DNA from: UBA4466 sp963925035
Lineage (GTDB): Bacteria; Bacteroidota; Bacteroidia; Flavobacteriales_D; Crocinitomicaceae
Direction: 5' to 3'
Assembly: GCA_963925035.1 (NCBI GenBank)
Contig: CAWUSK010000006.1
Coordinates: forward strand, 1-64,000
DNA: 64,000 bases
In this document: piece by piece, positions 25,077 to 33,731 of the stretch
Numbering within the stretch: position 1 is the first letter of the stretch
Layout of the letters: every line of letters starts with the position of its first letter
The notes under the pieces: generated by a model
The model's input: only the letters and a program-made list of their open reading frames with translations
What the model was told of the DNA's origin: nothing
Databases searched by the model: none
Program-made: the position numbers and the translations under genes

Positions 25077-25148
25077 TAGCAAATAAGAAAATCGAACTCC
25101 TGTTTCCAGTATGAAATCCTGATGTCCTAACCACTAGACGAATGGGCC
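25077..25148 (-). pseudogene. Degenerate tRNA-Glu (TTC)
   Basis: 72 bases with the tRNA-Glu outline: 5' GGCCCATTCGTCTAGTGGTT, D arm, anticodon loop ATTTCAT (anticodon TTC), variable loop AAAC, T loop TTCGATT. The acceptor 3' strand reads ATTTGCT, giving two C-U mismatches (pairs 4-69 and 5-68); the T stem has two G-U pairs (AGGAG with TTCTT) and the anticodon stem closes with G-A. The intact copy next door has none of these faults. It is probably non-functional or poorly functional. Its anticodon stem differs from the neighbour, so it is not a very recent copy. Confidence 0.7.
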
Positions 25149-25163
25149 TAGTGTAACTCTTTG

Positions 25164-25235
25164 TAGCCCATAGGAGAATCGAACTCCTATTTTACGGATG
25201 AAAACCGCATGTCCTAACCGTTAGACGAATGGGCC
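25164..25235 (-). tRNA. tRNA-Glu (TTC)
   Basis: 72 bases without an encoded CCA. Acceptor GGCCCAT pairs with ATGGGCT (one terminal G-U pair), D arm with GGTTAGGAC, anticodon stem TGCGG/CCGTA with loop TTTTCAT and anticodon TTC, T arm AGGAG-TTCGATT-CTCCT fully paired, discriminator A. It reads GAA and GAG codons. A strong promoter lies upstream and a decayed second tRNA-Glu lies 15 bases downstream. Confidence 0.95.
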
Positions 25236-25267
25236 ATTAATAATCTAAATCCCTTAATTTGGGAGTG

Positions 25268-25298
25268 CAAATATAAAGTGAAATTCTGTAACTGCAAA
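25268..25298 (-). promoter_or_regulatory. Promoter of tRNA-Glu
   Basis: On the minus strand TTTG (25295-25298), a 19-base spacer, then TATATTTG (25268-25275): both elements of the Bacteroidota housekeeping promoter at the standard distance. Transcription would begin about 25-30 bases before the tRNA. Confidence 0.75.
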
Positions 25299-25317
25299 CA
25301 CTAATTTCATTTTTTTT

Positions 25318-26004
25318 TTAAAAAATATTTTTATCGTCGGCTTTAAACTTAAAACCAAGACGCTTTCCTGTCGCCACTTTCAGATCTGAACTGATCGCGT
25401 TGATCTGCATGATGTTTACTTCTTGAACCAAATCATATGGCGGCGTAATTAAATCAAACTCAATTGCATATGCCATTGAACATTGTACGATATGACGCAT
25501 AGAATCTTCTGTAAGAGCGTCTTCTTGAAGGTTCCTAAACAGGAAGCCAAGCTGCCCTTTTCCCTCAACCATAAAATGTCCTTCATGATTGATGAAAATT
25601 CGTCCAATTAAGTAACCAGGGTCTCCAAATCGGTTTTTTTCGAATGATTCAGCTAAGAAATTATAGATATTTATGATTGCAAAATAACCGTTCGCTCCAT
25701 TTTCAGACAAATACTTCGTCTTCCAAAGCGGATTTTCTTCTGGTAAGCGAAATACATTTGTGTGTAATTGATAAACCAATGCATCACTTCCTATAAAAAC
25801 GCGAAATTCGTACTTACCATTGTCTTTAAATCGCAGTCTAACGCGTGTGTCATCGACTGACTTTGATAAAGTATCAAGCTCAGCTTTTGCAATATCTTTA
25901 AACGACCCTAGCACCTTTTCTGAAGAATCGGCTATATCTTGTTTCATTGCGGCTTTATTCAGCAACAAATCAATAATTTCTTCTCGTTGTTTATTTTCTT
26001 CCAT
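25318..26004 (-). CDS. Conserved hypothetical protein downstream of proS
   Basis: 228 residues from the ATG at 26004 (MEENKQREEI), one base after the proS stop. No signal peptide or membrane helix. The first 60 residues are helical and charged; then a beta-rich part (VRLRFKDNGKYEFRVFIGSD), GYLIGRIFINHEGHFMVEGK and QCSMAYAIEFDLITPP. I do not recognise a family. The tight link to proS and the nearby tRNA and rpsT suggests only co-transcription, not a known translation role. Confidence 0.8.
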   Translation of the reverse strand: MEENKQREEIIDLLLNKAAMKQDIADSSEKVLGSFKDIAKAELDTLSKSVDDTRVRLRFKDNGKYEFRVFIGSDALVYQLHTNVFRLPEENPLWKTKYLSENGANGYFAIINIYNFLAESFEKNRFGDPGYLIGRIFINHEGHFMVEGKGQLGFLFRNLQEDALTEDSMRHIVQCSMAYAIEFDLITPPYDLVQEVNIMQINAISSDLKVATGKRLGFKFKADDKNIF

Positions 26005-26005
26005 A

Positions 26006-27484
26006 TTAATATGCTTTTGCAAAAACAACTCGTCCTGTTGAGGGATTCCCAGTTACCATGCACTTCCCTGCTTCTTTCGGTTGATCGAAAGGAATACAAC
26101 GAATTGTAGCTTTAGTCTCCTCTTTTATCTTTTCTTCTGTTTCTGAAGTTCCGTCCCAATGCGCCAAGAAAAAACCACCTTCAGATTTAATTTTCACCTT
26201 AAAGTCATCATATGAATCAATTTCCTGTGTATTCTCAGCACGATGTTTCATTGCTCTATTCAAAAGGTTATCTTGAATTTCTTTCAATAAATTTTCGATG
26301 TACAATTCAACATTTTCGAACGCAACTACTTCTTTCGTTTTCTCATCTCTTCGGGCCACTTCAATGTTTCCATTTTCAAAATCACGCATTCCCATTGCTA
26401 ATCGCACTGGAACTCCTTTTGATTCATATTCAGAAAACTTCCATCCAGGACGACGGTTATCATCGTCATCGTATTTAAACGAAATACCTTTAGCTTTTAA
26501 CTTTACTCCTAATGCATTTATTCTCTCAGAAATCGCAGCTAAATCTTCTTCTGTTTTATAAATTGGCACAGCAACGACTTGAATTGGCGCCAAAGCTGGT
26601 GGTAAAACCAAGCCTTCATCGTCTGAATGCGTCATGATTAATGCACCCATCAATCGCGTAGAAACTCCCCAAGAAGTTGCCCAAACGAAGTCTTGTTTCC
26701 CCTCTTTATCCGTAAATTTCACATCAAACGCTTTTGCAAAATTCTGTCCCAAAAAGTGTGACGTTCCTGCCTGAAGTGCTTTTCCATCTTGCATCATTGC
26801 TTCAATACAATAGGTATCGTCTGCACCTGCAAAACGTTCGCTCTCTGTTTTTACTCCTTGAATAACTGGCATCGCCATAAAGGTTTCAGCAAACTCAGCA
26901 TATACTTTTAACATCTTCTCTGTCTCCTCAATCGCCTCCATTCGTGTTGCATGAGCTGTGTGCCCTTCTTGCCATAAAAACTCAGCTGTTCTTAGGAATA
27001 AGCGCGTGCGCATCTCCCAACGAACTACATTCGCCCACTGGTTAATCAAAATAGGTAAATCTCTGTACGATTGTATCCAACCTTTATATGTATTCCAAAT
27101 GATTGCCTCTGAAGTTGGACGAACAATTAACTCTTCCTCAAGTTTTGAATCGGGGTCTACAACTAATTTAGATGGATTGTTAGGATCCGTCATTAAACGG
27201 TGATGTGTAACTACAGCGCACTCTTTTGCAAAACCTTCAGCATTCTTTTCCTCAGCTTCAAACAAACTTTTAGGGACAAAAAGAGGGAAATAAGCATTTT
27301 GGTGACCAGTTTCCTTAAACATGATATCTAACTGTGCTTGGATTTTCTCCCAAATTGCATAACCGTAAGGTTTAATCACCATACATCCACGGACACCAGA
27401 GTTTTCCGCTAAGTCAGCTCTTGCTATTGTTTCGTTGTACCATTTTGAATAATCCTCTTCCCTTGTCGTATATTTTTGAGCCAT
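26006..27484 (-). CDS. proS: Prolyl-tRNA synthetase
   Basis: 492 residues, the short eukaryote/archaea-like ProRS without the INS editing domain. Class II features: motif 2 NVVRWEMRTRLFLRTAEFLW and HTAHATRMEAIEE, motif 3 GALIMTHSDDEGLVLPP with an arginine upstream (STRLMG). The anticodon-binding domain follows (IQVVAVPIY), and the C-terminal zinc-like domain ends MVTGNPSTGRVVFAKAY. It charges tRNA-Pro in the cytosol. It heads a group with the unknown gene at 25.3-26.0 kb. Confidence 0.96.
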   Translation of the reverse strand: MAQKYTTREEDYSKWYNETIARADLAENSGVRGCMVIKPYGYAIWEKIQAQLDIMFKETGHQNAYFPLFVPKSLFEAEEKNAEGFAKECAVVTHHRLMTDPNNPSKLVVDPDSKLEEELIVRPTSEAIIWNTYKGWIQSYRDLPILINQWANVVRWEMRTRLFLRTAEFLWQEGHTAHATRMEAIEETEKMLKVYAEFAETFMAMPVIQGVKTESERFAGADDTYCIEAMMQDGKALQAGTSHFLGQNFAKAFDVKFTDKEGKQDFVWATSWGVSTRLMGALIMTHSDDEGLVLPPALAPIQVVAVPIYKTEEDLAAISERINALGVKLKAKGISFKYDDDDNRRPGWKFSEYESKGVPVRLAMGMRDFENGNIEVARRDEKTKEVVAFENVELYIENLLKEIQDNLLNRAMKHRAENTQEIDSYDDFKVKIKSEGGFFLAHWDGTSETEEKIKEETKATIRCIPFDQPKEAGKCMVTGNPSTGRVVFAKAY

Positions 27485-27516
27485 AATTGATTCGTTGAAC
27501 TAAATTAATTTGACTA

Positions 27517-27524
27517 CAAAAGTA
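27517..27524 (-). promoter_or_regulatory. Promoter -7 box for proS
   Basis: TACTTTTG on the minus strand matches TAnnTTTG, 32 bases before the proS ATG. Confidence 0.45.
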
Positions 27525-27576
27525 GGAATTAAATACGCTAATTGAACAGTAAATAATTGGTTTTACTCGTATTATT

Positions 27577-29115
27577 TCAATTCGTTTTAGCATGACGGGA
27601 GCGCACAGCATTTTCAAAAGTGATCTTTTTCAATTTACTTTCTACCCAAGCTTCAACATTAAAATATTCCAAAACTACACGTTCATTATGATCTTCCAAA
27701 AGTGGTTTTAACTCCTCATTGAGACTCTCATAAACTTCCATTCGCTCAATTCTAGATTGAATTTTAGCCAATTTCCTGAGGTGCTTGATAAAAACAAATT
27801 CAATTTGATAATCTCTTTCTTGCTTATTTAAATACCTATTTGTTGACTTAATTATGTATTCAAGAAAGTCGTAATTCTCCAATTCGAAGTGAATTACAAG
27901 ATTAAATAAGCGCGAAAAGCTGTAAACATCTTGTCTTAAATTTTGCTCATTATCATTTAACACTTCATTTAAATACTGCATAGCTTTCTTATACTCTCCA
28001 ACTCCAAAATAGCTATATGCCGTATTGTAAGCGAGTAAAATATTAATCTCTTTACTTAACTTCCCTTCGAAAGCCAACTGATTCTCTTCAATTGCCGGTA
28101 ACAATTCCAAACTTTTATGAAATTCCCCTTGTGCATGAAGTAAAGCCAGCTCTTGGATATAAGAATTACCGAAAATTTTGACCGCCAAATCAATGGAATT
28201 GAACCCTTTTTTAGTCACCAATTCTCTAATTTCAAAAATTAAATCTCTAGCTCTTTCAAATTGTCGATCATCTATATAACAGCGCAACAAATGGAACAAC
28301 GTCATTACATACCTAGAAGTTGAGTCCAATTTAATTGCTGGATTATTATCTAAAATTTCACGTGTTCGATTAAAAAACTGAAAACTGTCATCGTAATTTC
28401 TATTCGTGGCAGCACAAAGTCCTTTTATATAATAGCAAATTGAAGCTGCCTTTTTTGAAGCTGCAGTGTTCTTGCCTTTAATTAAGTGGTAATCTGCAAT
28501 TTCCCGCACTTTTTCACGCTCAGCTTCATTCCTAGTAAAACCACCACTTCTAAAGATTAAATTGATTTTAGAATAGATAACAGTGTATTCAGCTAAATTT
28601 CTCAGCTTAGAAATAACCATTTCCTCTTCTTCAATAATGTTATCTAATTCATCTGTAAAAACTCCTTGTTCAAAGGCAGACTCCATCAACAACTTTTCCC
28701 ACCCTATTAACTCAAACCAATAATAAAATTTCTCATATTTTCTAGCTGTATACTTAGCTCTAACTACAAATTTTTCACACTCTTTATAAAGTGCTTTATT
28801 GTAGAGAATTTCGATGTTCTTGATTTCTTGCTTAAGTATACTACTTACAGATTGCTCGCTATGGAACGACCTTAAACTCTTCAGAATCAATTTGTACAAA
28901 TGATTTTTCTCTGAAGGTAAATGCTTTACAAAAGTCTCCTGAGCAAATTCACGCTTGAGATCTTCCTCGTCATATTCATCTTGCTTTTCTATTGCGTCAA
29001 ATATCTTTAAATAATTTTTTTCACCTGACTGCAATGAAGACGACAATTTAAAAAATCGTTTCTCTGATTTAGTAAGTGATTTAATTAATTTAAAAAGCTC
29101 AATAGATGGTTTCAT
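27577..29115 (-). CDS. Helical-repeat (TPR-like) protein of unknown function
   Basis: 512 residues from the ATG at 29115 (MKPSIELFKLIKSLTKSEKR), chosen over an ATG at 29202 whose extra 29 residues look non-coding. It is all-helical, soluble and charged, with TPR-like helices between residues about 230 and 400 (YNTAYSYFGVGEYKKAMQYL). The N-terminal IELFKLIKSLTKSEKRFFKL is a distinctive motif I have seen in Bacteroidota hypothetical proteins. Function unknown; a scaffold or regulator is only a guess. Separate from proS (gap 92) and from the glucosaminidase (terminator between). Confidence 0.78.
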   Translation of the reverse strand: MKPSIELFKLIKSLTKSEKRFFKLSSSLQSGEKNYLKIFDAIEKQDEYDEEDLKREFAQETFVKHLPSEKNHLYKLILKSLRSFHSEQSVSSILKQEIKNIEILYNKALYKECEKFVVRAKYTARKYEKFYYWFELIGWEKLLMESAFEQGVFTDELDNIIEEEEMVISKLRNLAEYTVIYSKINLIFRSGGFTRNEAEREKVREIADYHLIKGKNTAASKKAASICYYIKGLCAATNRNYDDSFQFFNRTREILDNNPAIKLDSTSRYVMTLFHLLRCYIDDRQFERARDLIFEIRELVTKKGFNSIDLAVKIFGNSYIQELALLHAQGEFHKSLELLPAIEENQLAFEGKLSKEINILLAYNTAYSYFGVGEYKKAMQYLNEVLNDNEQNLRQDVYSFSRLFNLVIHFELENYDFLEYIIKSTNRYLNKQERDYQIEFVFIKHLRKLAKIQSRIERMEVYESLNEELKPLLEDHNERVVLEYFNVEAWVESKLKKITFENAVRSRHAKTN

Positions 29116-29269
29116 TTGCGTTGTATGAAGTAGTTCAATTTTAACGAATACATAATTGAATTCAATATCAAATAACTTATTCGTTTTAAATTTAACTAAC
29201 AAAATCGACTTAACGGATTTAATTGGCGAAAAATTATTGGATTCCTATGTTATTAGTTAGGAATTCTGT

Positions 29270-29303
29270 AAAAAACGAAAGGTGCCGAACTACCAGCACC
29301 TTT
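29270..29303 (-). terminator. Intrinsic terminator of the glucosaminidase gene
   Basis: Perfect 8-base stem AAAGGTGC (29278-29285) and GCACCTTT (29296-29303), 10-base loop, then CG and six T residues on the minus strand. Confidence 0.82.
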
Positions 29304-29344
29304 CTAACAACAAACTAAAAAAACCTCAGAATGGATTCACCATT

Positions 29345-30286
29345 TTATCGGAGGATTACCTTTCTACCGCTAGCGATGATTGTTTCATCGTCGGTAATAC
29401 CATTTAATCGCATCAGTGACTTTTTGTTTAATGCGTAAGATTGAGAAAGTTCATTTAATGAAACTTCCTTCTCAACCACAATTTCTTCTTTCTTGAAAAT
29501 ATTGGCTCTCTTCTTTGGACGGATATAAATTACATCTCCAGTAACCAAAACATCCTTATGCTTATCAAAATCGTTGTAACGGTGCAATTGAGTCAACTTC
29601 AATCCAAACTCACTTGAAATGGTGAAAAATGTATCTCCTTTTTTCGCTATAATGTATTTCACGCCTTTTTCATGAATGCAAACTTGATGTGAATTTACTC
29701 GAACAGACGATTTCACTTGTGTTTTCTCTACTTTTTTGTCTGCAACAATACTTGGTTGTTTTCTTGTGTCAACTTTAGAAAAACTATCGTATCGATCTAG
29801 ATTTAAATCTTCAATAATTCCAATTAATAAGTCTGGATACTTAGGATTAGTTGCATAACCGGCTTGTCTCAATCCTTTTGCCCACGATTTATAATCAGTT
29901 GATTTATAATTGAACAAAAACTCATAACGACTGCCCTTTTTCAAAAAATCACTATGATCTAAATAAGATTCTTCAGCAGATTTATAAACACGAAAACACT
30001 CATTTTTAGTATCATCATCTTTATACATTTTCTTTCCTTGCCAATTGTGACATTTGATTCCAAAGTGATTTTTCCCTTTAACCGCCAAGTCTGAATTACC
30101 GCTGGCACTTTCTAAAATACCTTGTGCTAACGTTATGCTTGCTGGAATATCGTGCAACATCATTTGTTCGATGGCTACACCTTTCCATTGTTCAACGTAT
30201 TCTTGTTTTGAAATTTTATTACTCCCGCTTCCAGCGAAAGTAAAACCCGCAAATAGAAGTGCGAGCATTGTAGTTTGAATTTTCAT
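29345..30286 (-). CDS. Exported glucosaminidase with LysM domains
   Basis: 313 residues. Signal peptide, then a GH73-type glucosaminidase domain (about 25-165) with catalytic Glu in TLAQGILESASGNSDLA (about 57) and HFGIKCHNWQGKKMY. A LysM domain (GVKYIIAKKGDTFFTISSEF) spans about 215-262, and a weaker second LysM (ELSQSYALNKKSLMRLNG) closes the protein. It cuts the glycan strand of peptidoglycan in cell growth or division. The C-terminal LysM units bind the wall. Confidence 0.9.
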   Translation of the reverse strand: MKIQTTMLALLFAGFTFAGSGSNKISKQEYVEQWKGVAIEQMMLHDIPASITLAQGILESASGNSDLAVKGKNHFGIKCHNWQGKKMYKDDDTKNECFRVYKSAEESYLDHSDFLKKGSRYEFLFNYKSTDYKSWAKGLRQAGYATNPKYPDLLIGIIEDLNLDRYDSFSKVDTRKQPSIVADKKVEKTQVKSSVRVNSHQVCIHEKGVKYIIAKKGDTFFTISSEFGLKLTQLHRYNDFDKHKDVLVTGDVIYIRPKKRANIFKKEEIVVEKEVSLNELSQSYALNKKSLMRLNGITDDETIIASGRKVILR

Positions 30287-30517
30287 GCTTTTTAGTTTAT
30301 TGTTGTGCTCGATATTACGGAGAATCTACCGTTTGGTTACAAAAATTGTGCATAACTGTCATGTTATTTGTTGACAACTCCATAACTCACTCTAAAACAA
30401 GACTTTTGGTCATGATTAAATAGTTGAACATGACATATTTTCAGCATTATCCTCAATATATTATATTGGTATTCTTTTTGACTAACTCTTCTCGAAATAG
30501 AATCAAACACAAAAACA

Positions 30518-33142
30518 GTGGACATTAACAAATTAACAATCAAAACCCAAGAGATCATCTCCTCTGCGCAGCAACTTGCTATGAATCTAGGGAATCAATC
30601 CATAGAAACGGGACATATTTTAAAAACGATATTAGACAACGACAAGGACGTTACTCCTTACCTGCTTAATGATTTGAATGTAGACATTCAAGTTCTTGAA
30701 ATGGCTTTAGATAAGATAATTGAAAGTTATCCTAAAGTATCAGGTGGACAAATCTACATGTCAAACAACATGAACTCTGTTTTAAACAATGCGTTTAATG
30801 AATTTAAACAATTCGGAGATGAATATGTTTCAATTGAATTATTATTACATGCCTTGCTTAGCTCAAGTGATTCAGTTGGATCATTATTAAAGGACAGCGG
30901 CGTTGTAAAAACAAAATTAAAAACCAGTATTTTGAAATTAAGAAACGGTGAATCAGTAACTTCTAACAGTCAAGAAGGGACATACAAATCGCTTGAAAAA
31001 TTCGCGAAGAATTTAAATGAATTGGCGAAAAGTGGAAAATTAGATCCAGTGATCGGTCGTGACGAAGAAATTCGCCGTGTATTGCAGATTCTAACACGCA
31101 GAACAAAGAACAATCCAATCTTAATTGGTGAACCAGGCGTTGGTAAAACAGCAATTGCTGAAGGTATCGCACATCGAATTATTGAAGGTGATGTTCCAGA
31201 AAATTTGAAATCAAAAGTTGTCTACTCGCTTGACATGGGATCATTAATTGCTGGAGCGAAGTTTAAAGGTGAGTTTGAAGAACGATTAAAGGCAGTTATC
31301 AACGAAGTAATTAAAGCCGATGGAGAAATCATCCTATTCATCGATGAAATTCACACACTTGTTGGTGCTGGTGGCGGTGGCGAAGGTGCGATGGATGCTG
31401 CAAATATTTTAAAACCTGCGCTGGCGCGTGGAGAATTGAGAGCTGTTGGTGCAACAACATTGAATGAATATCAAAAATACTTTGAAAAAGACAAGGCATT
31501 GGTGAGAAGATTCCAAACGGTTCTTGTTGATGAGCCATCTACTGAGGATTCAATTTCTATTTTGAGAGGTGTAAAAGAAAAGTATGAAAATCACCACAAA
31601 GTAATCATAAAGGATGCAGCTATTATCGCCGCGGTTGAATTATCACAACGCTACATAACCGACCGTCAACTGCCAGATAAAGCAATTGATTTAATTGACG
31701 AGGCCGCTTCAAAGTTACGAATGGAGATTAATTCAAAACCGGAAGAACTGGATGAAATTGAACGTAAAATCATGCAACTCGAAATTGAGAAAGCTGCGAT
31801 CAAAAGGGAGAATGATAAAGTAAAGCTGGATCAATTGGAAAAAGAATTGGCCAATCTTTCAGAACAACGTGATGCTTTCCAAGCAAAATGGCAATCTGAA
31901 AAAGACATCGTTGACCAAGTGCAACAATTGAAAGAATCAATTGAATCATTTAAACTGGAAGCTGATCAAGCTGAAAGAACTGGAGATTATGGTAAAGTTG
32001 CTGAAATTCGCTACGGAAAAATCAAGGATGCTGAAATTGAATTGGAAGCAATTAAAGTCAAATTGACGGAGATGCAATCTAAATCTAAAATGATTAAGGA
32101 GGAAGTCGATGTTGAAGAGATTGCGGACGTGGTTTCAAAATGGACCGGAATCCCTGTCAATAAAATGATTGAAAGTGAAAAGGCCAAACTTTTAAAACTG
32201 GAAGATGAGCTTTCTAAGCGTGTAGTGGGACAAAAAGAGGCTATTGGTGCGCTTTCGGATGCTGTTCGAAGATCAAGAGCTGGACTTCAAGATGAAAAAA
32301 AACCAATTGGCTCTTTCATCTTCTTGGGGACAACAGGAGTTGGTAAAACGGAGCTTGCAAAAGCATTGGCAGATTATTTATTCAACGATGAAAATGCAAT
32401 GACACGAATTGACATGAGTGAATACCAAGAAAAACACTCTGTTAGTCGATTGGTTGGAGCACCTCCAGGATATGTTGGCTACGATGAAGGTGGGCAGTTA
32501 ACTGAGGCTGTTCGTAGAAAGCCGTATTCAATTGTATTGTTGGATGAGATTGAAAAAGCACATCCTGACGTATTCAATGTATTACTGCAAGTTTTAGACG
32601 ACGGACGATTAACGGACAACAAAGGGAGAACGGTGAATTTCAAAAACACGATCATCATTATGACTTCTAATCTTGGATCTGATCTAATTCATGAAAAATT
32701 TGACAATATCAAACCGGCGGAATTCGGCAAGGCAAAAGAACAGGCTAAGTTTGCCGTTTTTGAACTATTGAAACAAACGATTCGTCCAGAGTTTTTGAAT
32801 CGTATTGATGAAACAATTCTATTCTTGCCATTAACTAAAGAAGATGTGAAAGAGATTGCTGGAATTCAGCTGAACCAATTAAAGAAAAAACTGTTTGTAC
32901 AGAATATTCGATTGGTTATCAATCCTGAAGCATACGATTGGATAGCAGAAACTGGTTACGATCCATTTTTTGGAGCAAGACCTGTTAAGCGAGTAATTCA
33001 GAAAAACGTGATGAACGAATTGTCAAAAGCCATACTTTCAGACAAAATAGATACAACTAAAACTGTTGTGATGGATGTATTTGATGGACAAATCGTTTTT
33101 AGAATGCCTATAAATGAAACAGAAGAAACATATATCGCCTGA
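30518..33142 (+). CDS. clpB: ATP-dependent disaggregase ClpB
   Basis: 874 residues. The start is GTG (GTGGACATTAAC), giving MDINKLTIKTQEIISSAQQL, the normal ClpB N-terminus. N-domain to about 145, first AAA+ with GEPGVGKTAIAEG (about 203) and FIDEIHTLVG, coiled-coil middle domain about 405-530 (charged, KREN, QWKSEKD-type), second AAA+ with GTTGVGKTELAK (about 606) and MSEYQEKHSVSRLVGAPPGY. It lacks a ClpP-binding loop, unlike ClpC at 50.6 kb. It works with DnaK to dissolve aggregates. A terminator follows directly. Confidence 0.96.
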   Translation: MDINKLTIKTQEIISSAQQLAMNLGNQSIETGHILKTILDNDKDVTPYLLNDLNVDIQVLEMALDKIIESYPKVSGGQIYMSNNMNSVLNNAFNEFKQFGDEYVSIELLLHALLSSSDSVGSLLKDSGVVKTKLKTSILKLRNGESVTSNSQEGTYKSLEKFAKNLNELAKSGKLDPVIGRDEEIRRVLQILTRRTKNNPILIGEPGVGKTAIAEGIAHRIIEGDVPENLKSKVVYSLDMGSLIAGAKFKGEFEERLKAVINEVIKADGEIILFIDEIHTLVGAGGGGEGAMDAANILKPALARGELRAVGATTLNEYQKYFEKDKALVRRFQTVLVDEPSTEDSISILRGVKEKYENHHKVIIKDAAIIAAVELSQRYITDRQLPDKAIDLIDEAASKLRMEINSKPEELDEIERKIMQLEIEKAAIKRENDKVKLDQLEKELANLSEQRDAFQAKWQSEKDIVDQVQQLKESIESFKLEADQAERTGDYGKVAEIRYGKIKDAEIELEAIKVKLTEMQSKSKMIKEEVDVEEIADVVSKWTGIPVNKMIESEKAKLLKLEDELSKRVVGQKEAIGALSDAVRRSRAGLQDEKKPIGSFIFLGTTGVGKTELAKALADYLFNDENAMTRIDMSEYQEKHSVSRLVGAPPGYVGYDEGGQLTEAVRRKPYSIVLLDEIEKAHPDVFNVLLQVLDDGRLTDNKGRTVNFKNTIIIMTSNLGSDLIHEKFDNIKPAEFGKAKEQAKFAVFELLKQTIRPEFLNRIDETILFLPLTKEDVKEIAGIQLNQLKKKLFVQNIRLVINPEAYDWIAETGYDPFFGARPVKRVIQKNVMNELSKAILSDKIDTTKTVVMDVFDGQIVFRMPINETEETYIA

Positions 33143-33165
33143 TCAATAGGCAAATCAATCTAGAG

Positions 33166-33200
33166 AAAACGAACTTCAATTCATGATGTTCGTTTTTTTT
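33166..33200 (+). terminator. Intrinsic terminator of clpB
   Basis: Nine-base stem AAAACGAAC (33166-33174) and GTTCGTTTT (33188-33196), 13-base loop, run of eight T residues (33193-33200). It overlaps an upstream in-frame ATG of the next gene, which argues against that start. Confidence 0.88.
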
Positions 33201-33234
33201 ATGCAATCACCATTCAATTCTAATCCTTTTATTC

Positions 33235-33242
33235 TACTTTTG
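33235..33242 (+). promoter_or_regulatory. Promoter -7 box for the small membrane protein gene
   Basis: TACTTTTG, matching TAnnTTTG, ends six bases before the ATG at 33249. The transcript would be leaderless. No clear -33 element. Confidence 0.45.
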
Positions 33243-33248
33243 AATGAA

Positions 33249-33731
33249 ATGAAAGCATCAAAACTTATCAGTACTATTATAATCGTCCTTACAATTGCAT
33301 GGATTGGCTTTCAGCTTTTTGAGTTTTTTAACAACAAGATTAATTTCGAAGAGATCAAACAAATTCCCATTTCTATTGCCTTTCTTATAAGTGTTTTTCT
33401 TTTTAAACTAGGAATTAAAAACACTTTCTCTGTGTTTTTTCTAGTGGCTTCTGCTCTAGTTTTAGGAATTGGATTGTTCTCGACTATTTCACATGAATTA
33501 ATTTTCAAACTTGAAAGTATCATTCTACTTTTCTTTGCTGCACATACATTTCATTCAATGATGCCTCAAAAATCATTCCTCTATTTGCTTGTATTTACTG
33601 GGACTGCTGCTCTGTTTAGCATTTCACTAATTTTAGAGACTACAAATTCTGTTTTACAATTTGCACAAATCGTGTTCGGGTTGCTCACGTCAGTTTTAGC
33701 GATTGTGGGTACTATTAAAAGTGCAAATTAA
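33249..33731 (+). CDS. Small integral membrane protein of unknown function
   Basis: 160 residues from 33249 (MKASKLISTIIIVLTIAWIG). An ATG at 33183 is in frame but lies inside the clpB terminator hairpin. Five hydrophobic segments of 18-22 residues cover almost the whole protein, with one short charged loop (NNKINFEEIKQ). No family recognised. The stop TAA shares the bases TTAA with the stop of the convergent NlpC/P60 gene. Confidence 0.72.
   Translation: MKASKLISTIIIVLTIAWIGFQLFEFFNNKINFEEIKQIPISIAFLISVFLFKLGIKNTFSVFFLVASALVLGIGLFSTISHELIFKLESIILLFFAAHTFHSMMPQKSFLYLLVFTGTAALFSISLILETTNSVLQFAQIVFGLLTSVLAIVGTIKSAN

Noticed and set aside
25036..25134. N-terminal extension of rpsT by 33 codons
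   Set aside because: It reads through the degenerate tRNA-Glu, and MANHKSALKR is the conserved S20 start.
33183..33248. Upstream start of the small membrane protein
   Set aside because: It lies inside the clpB terminator stem and T run.
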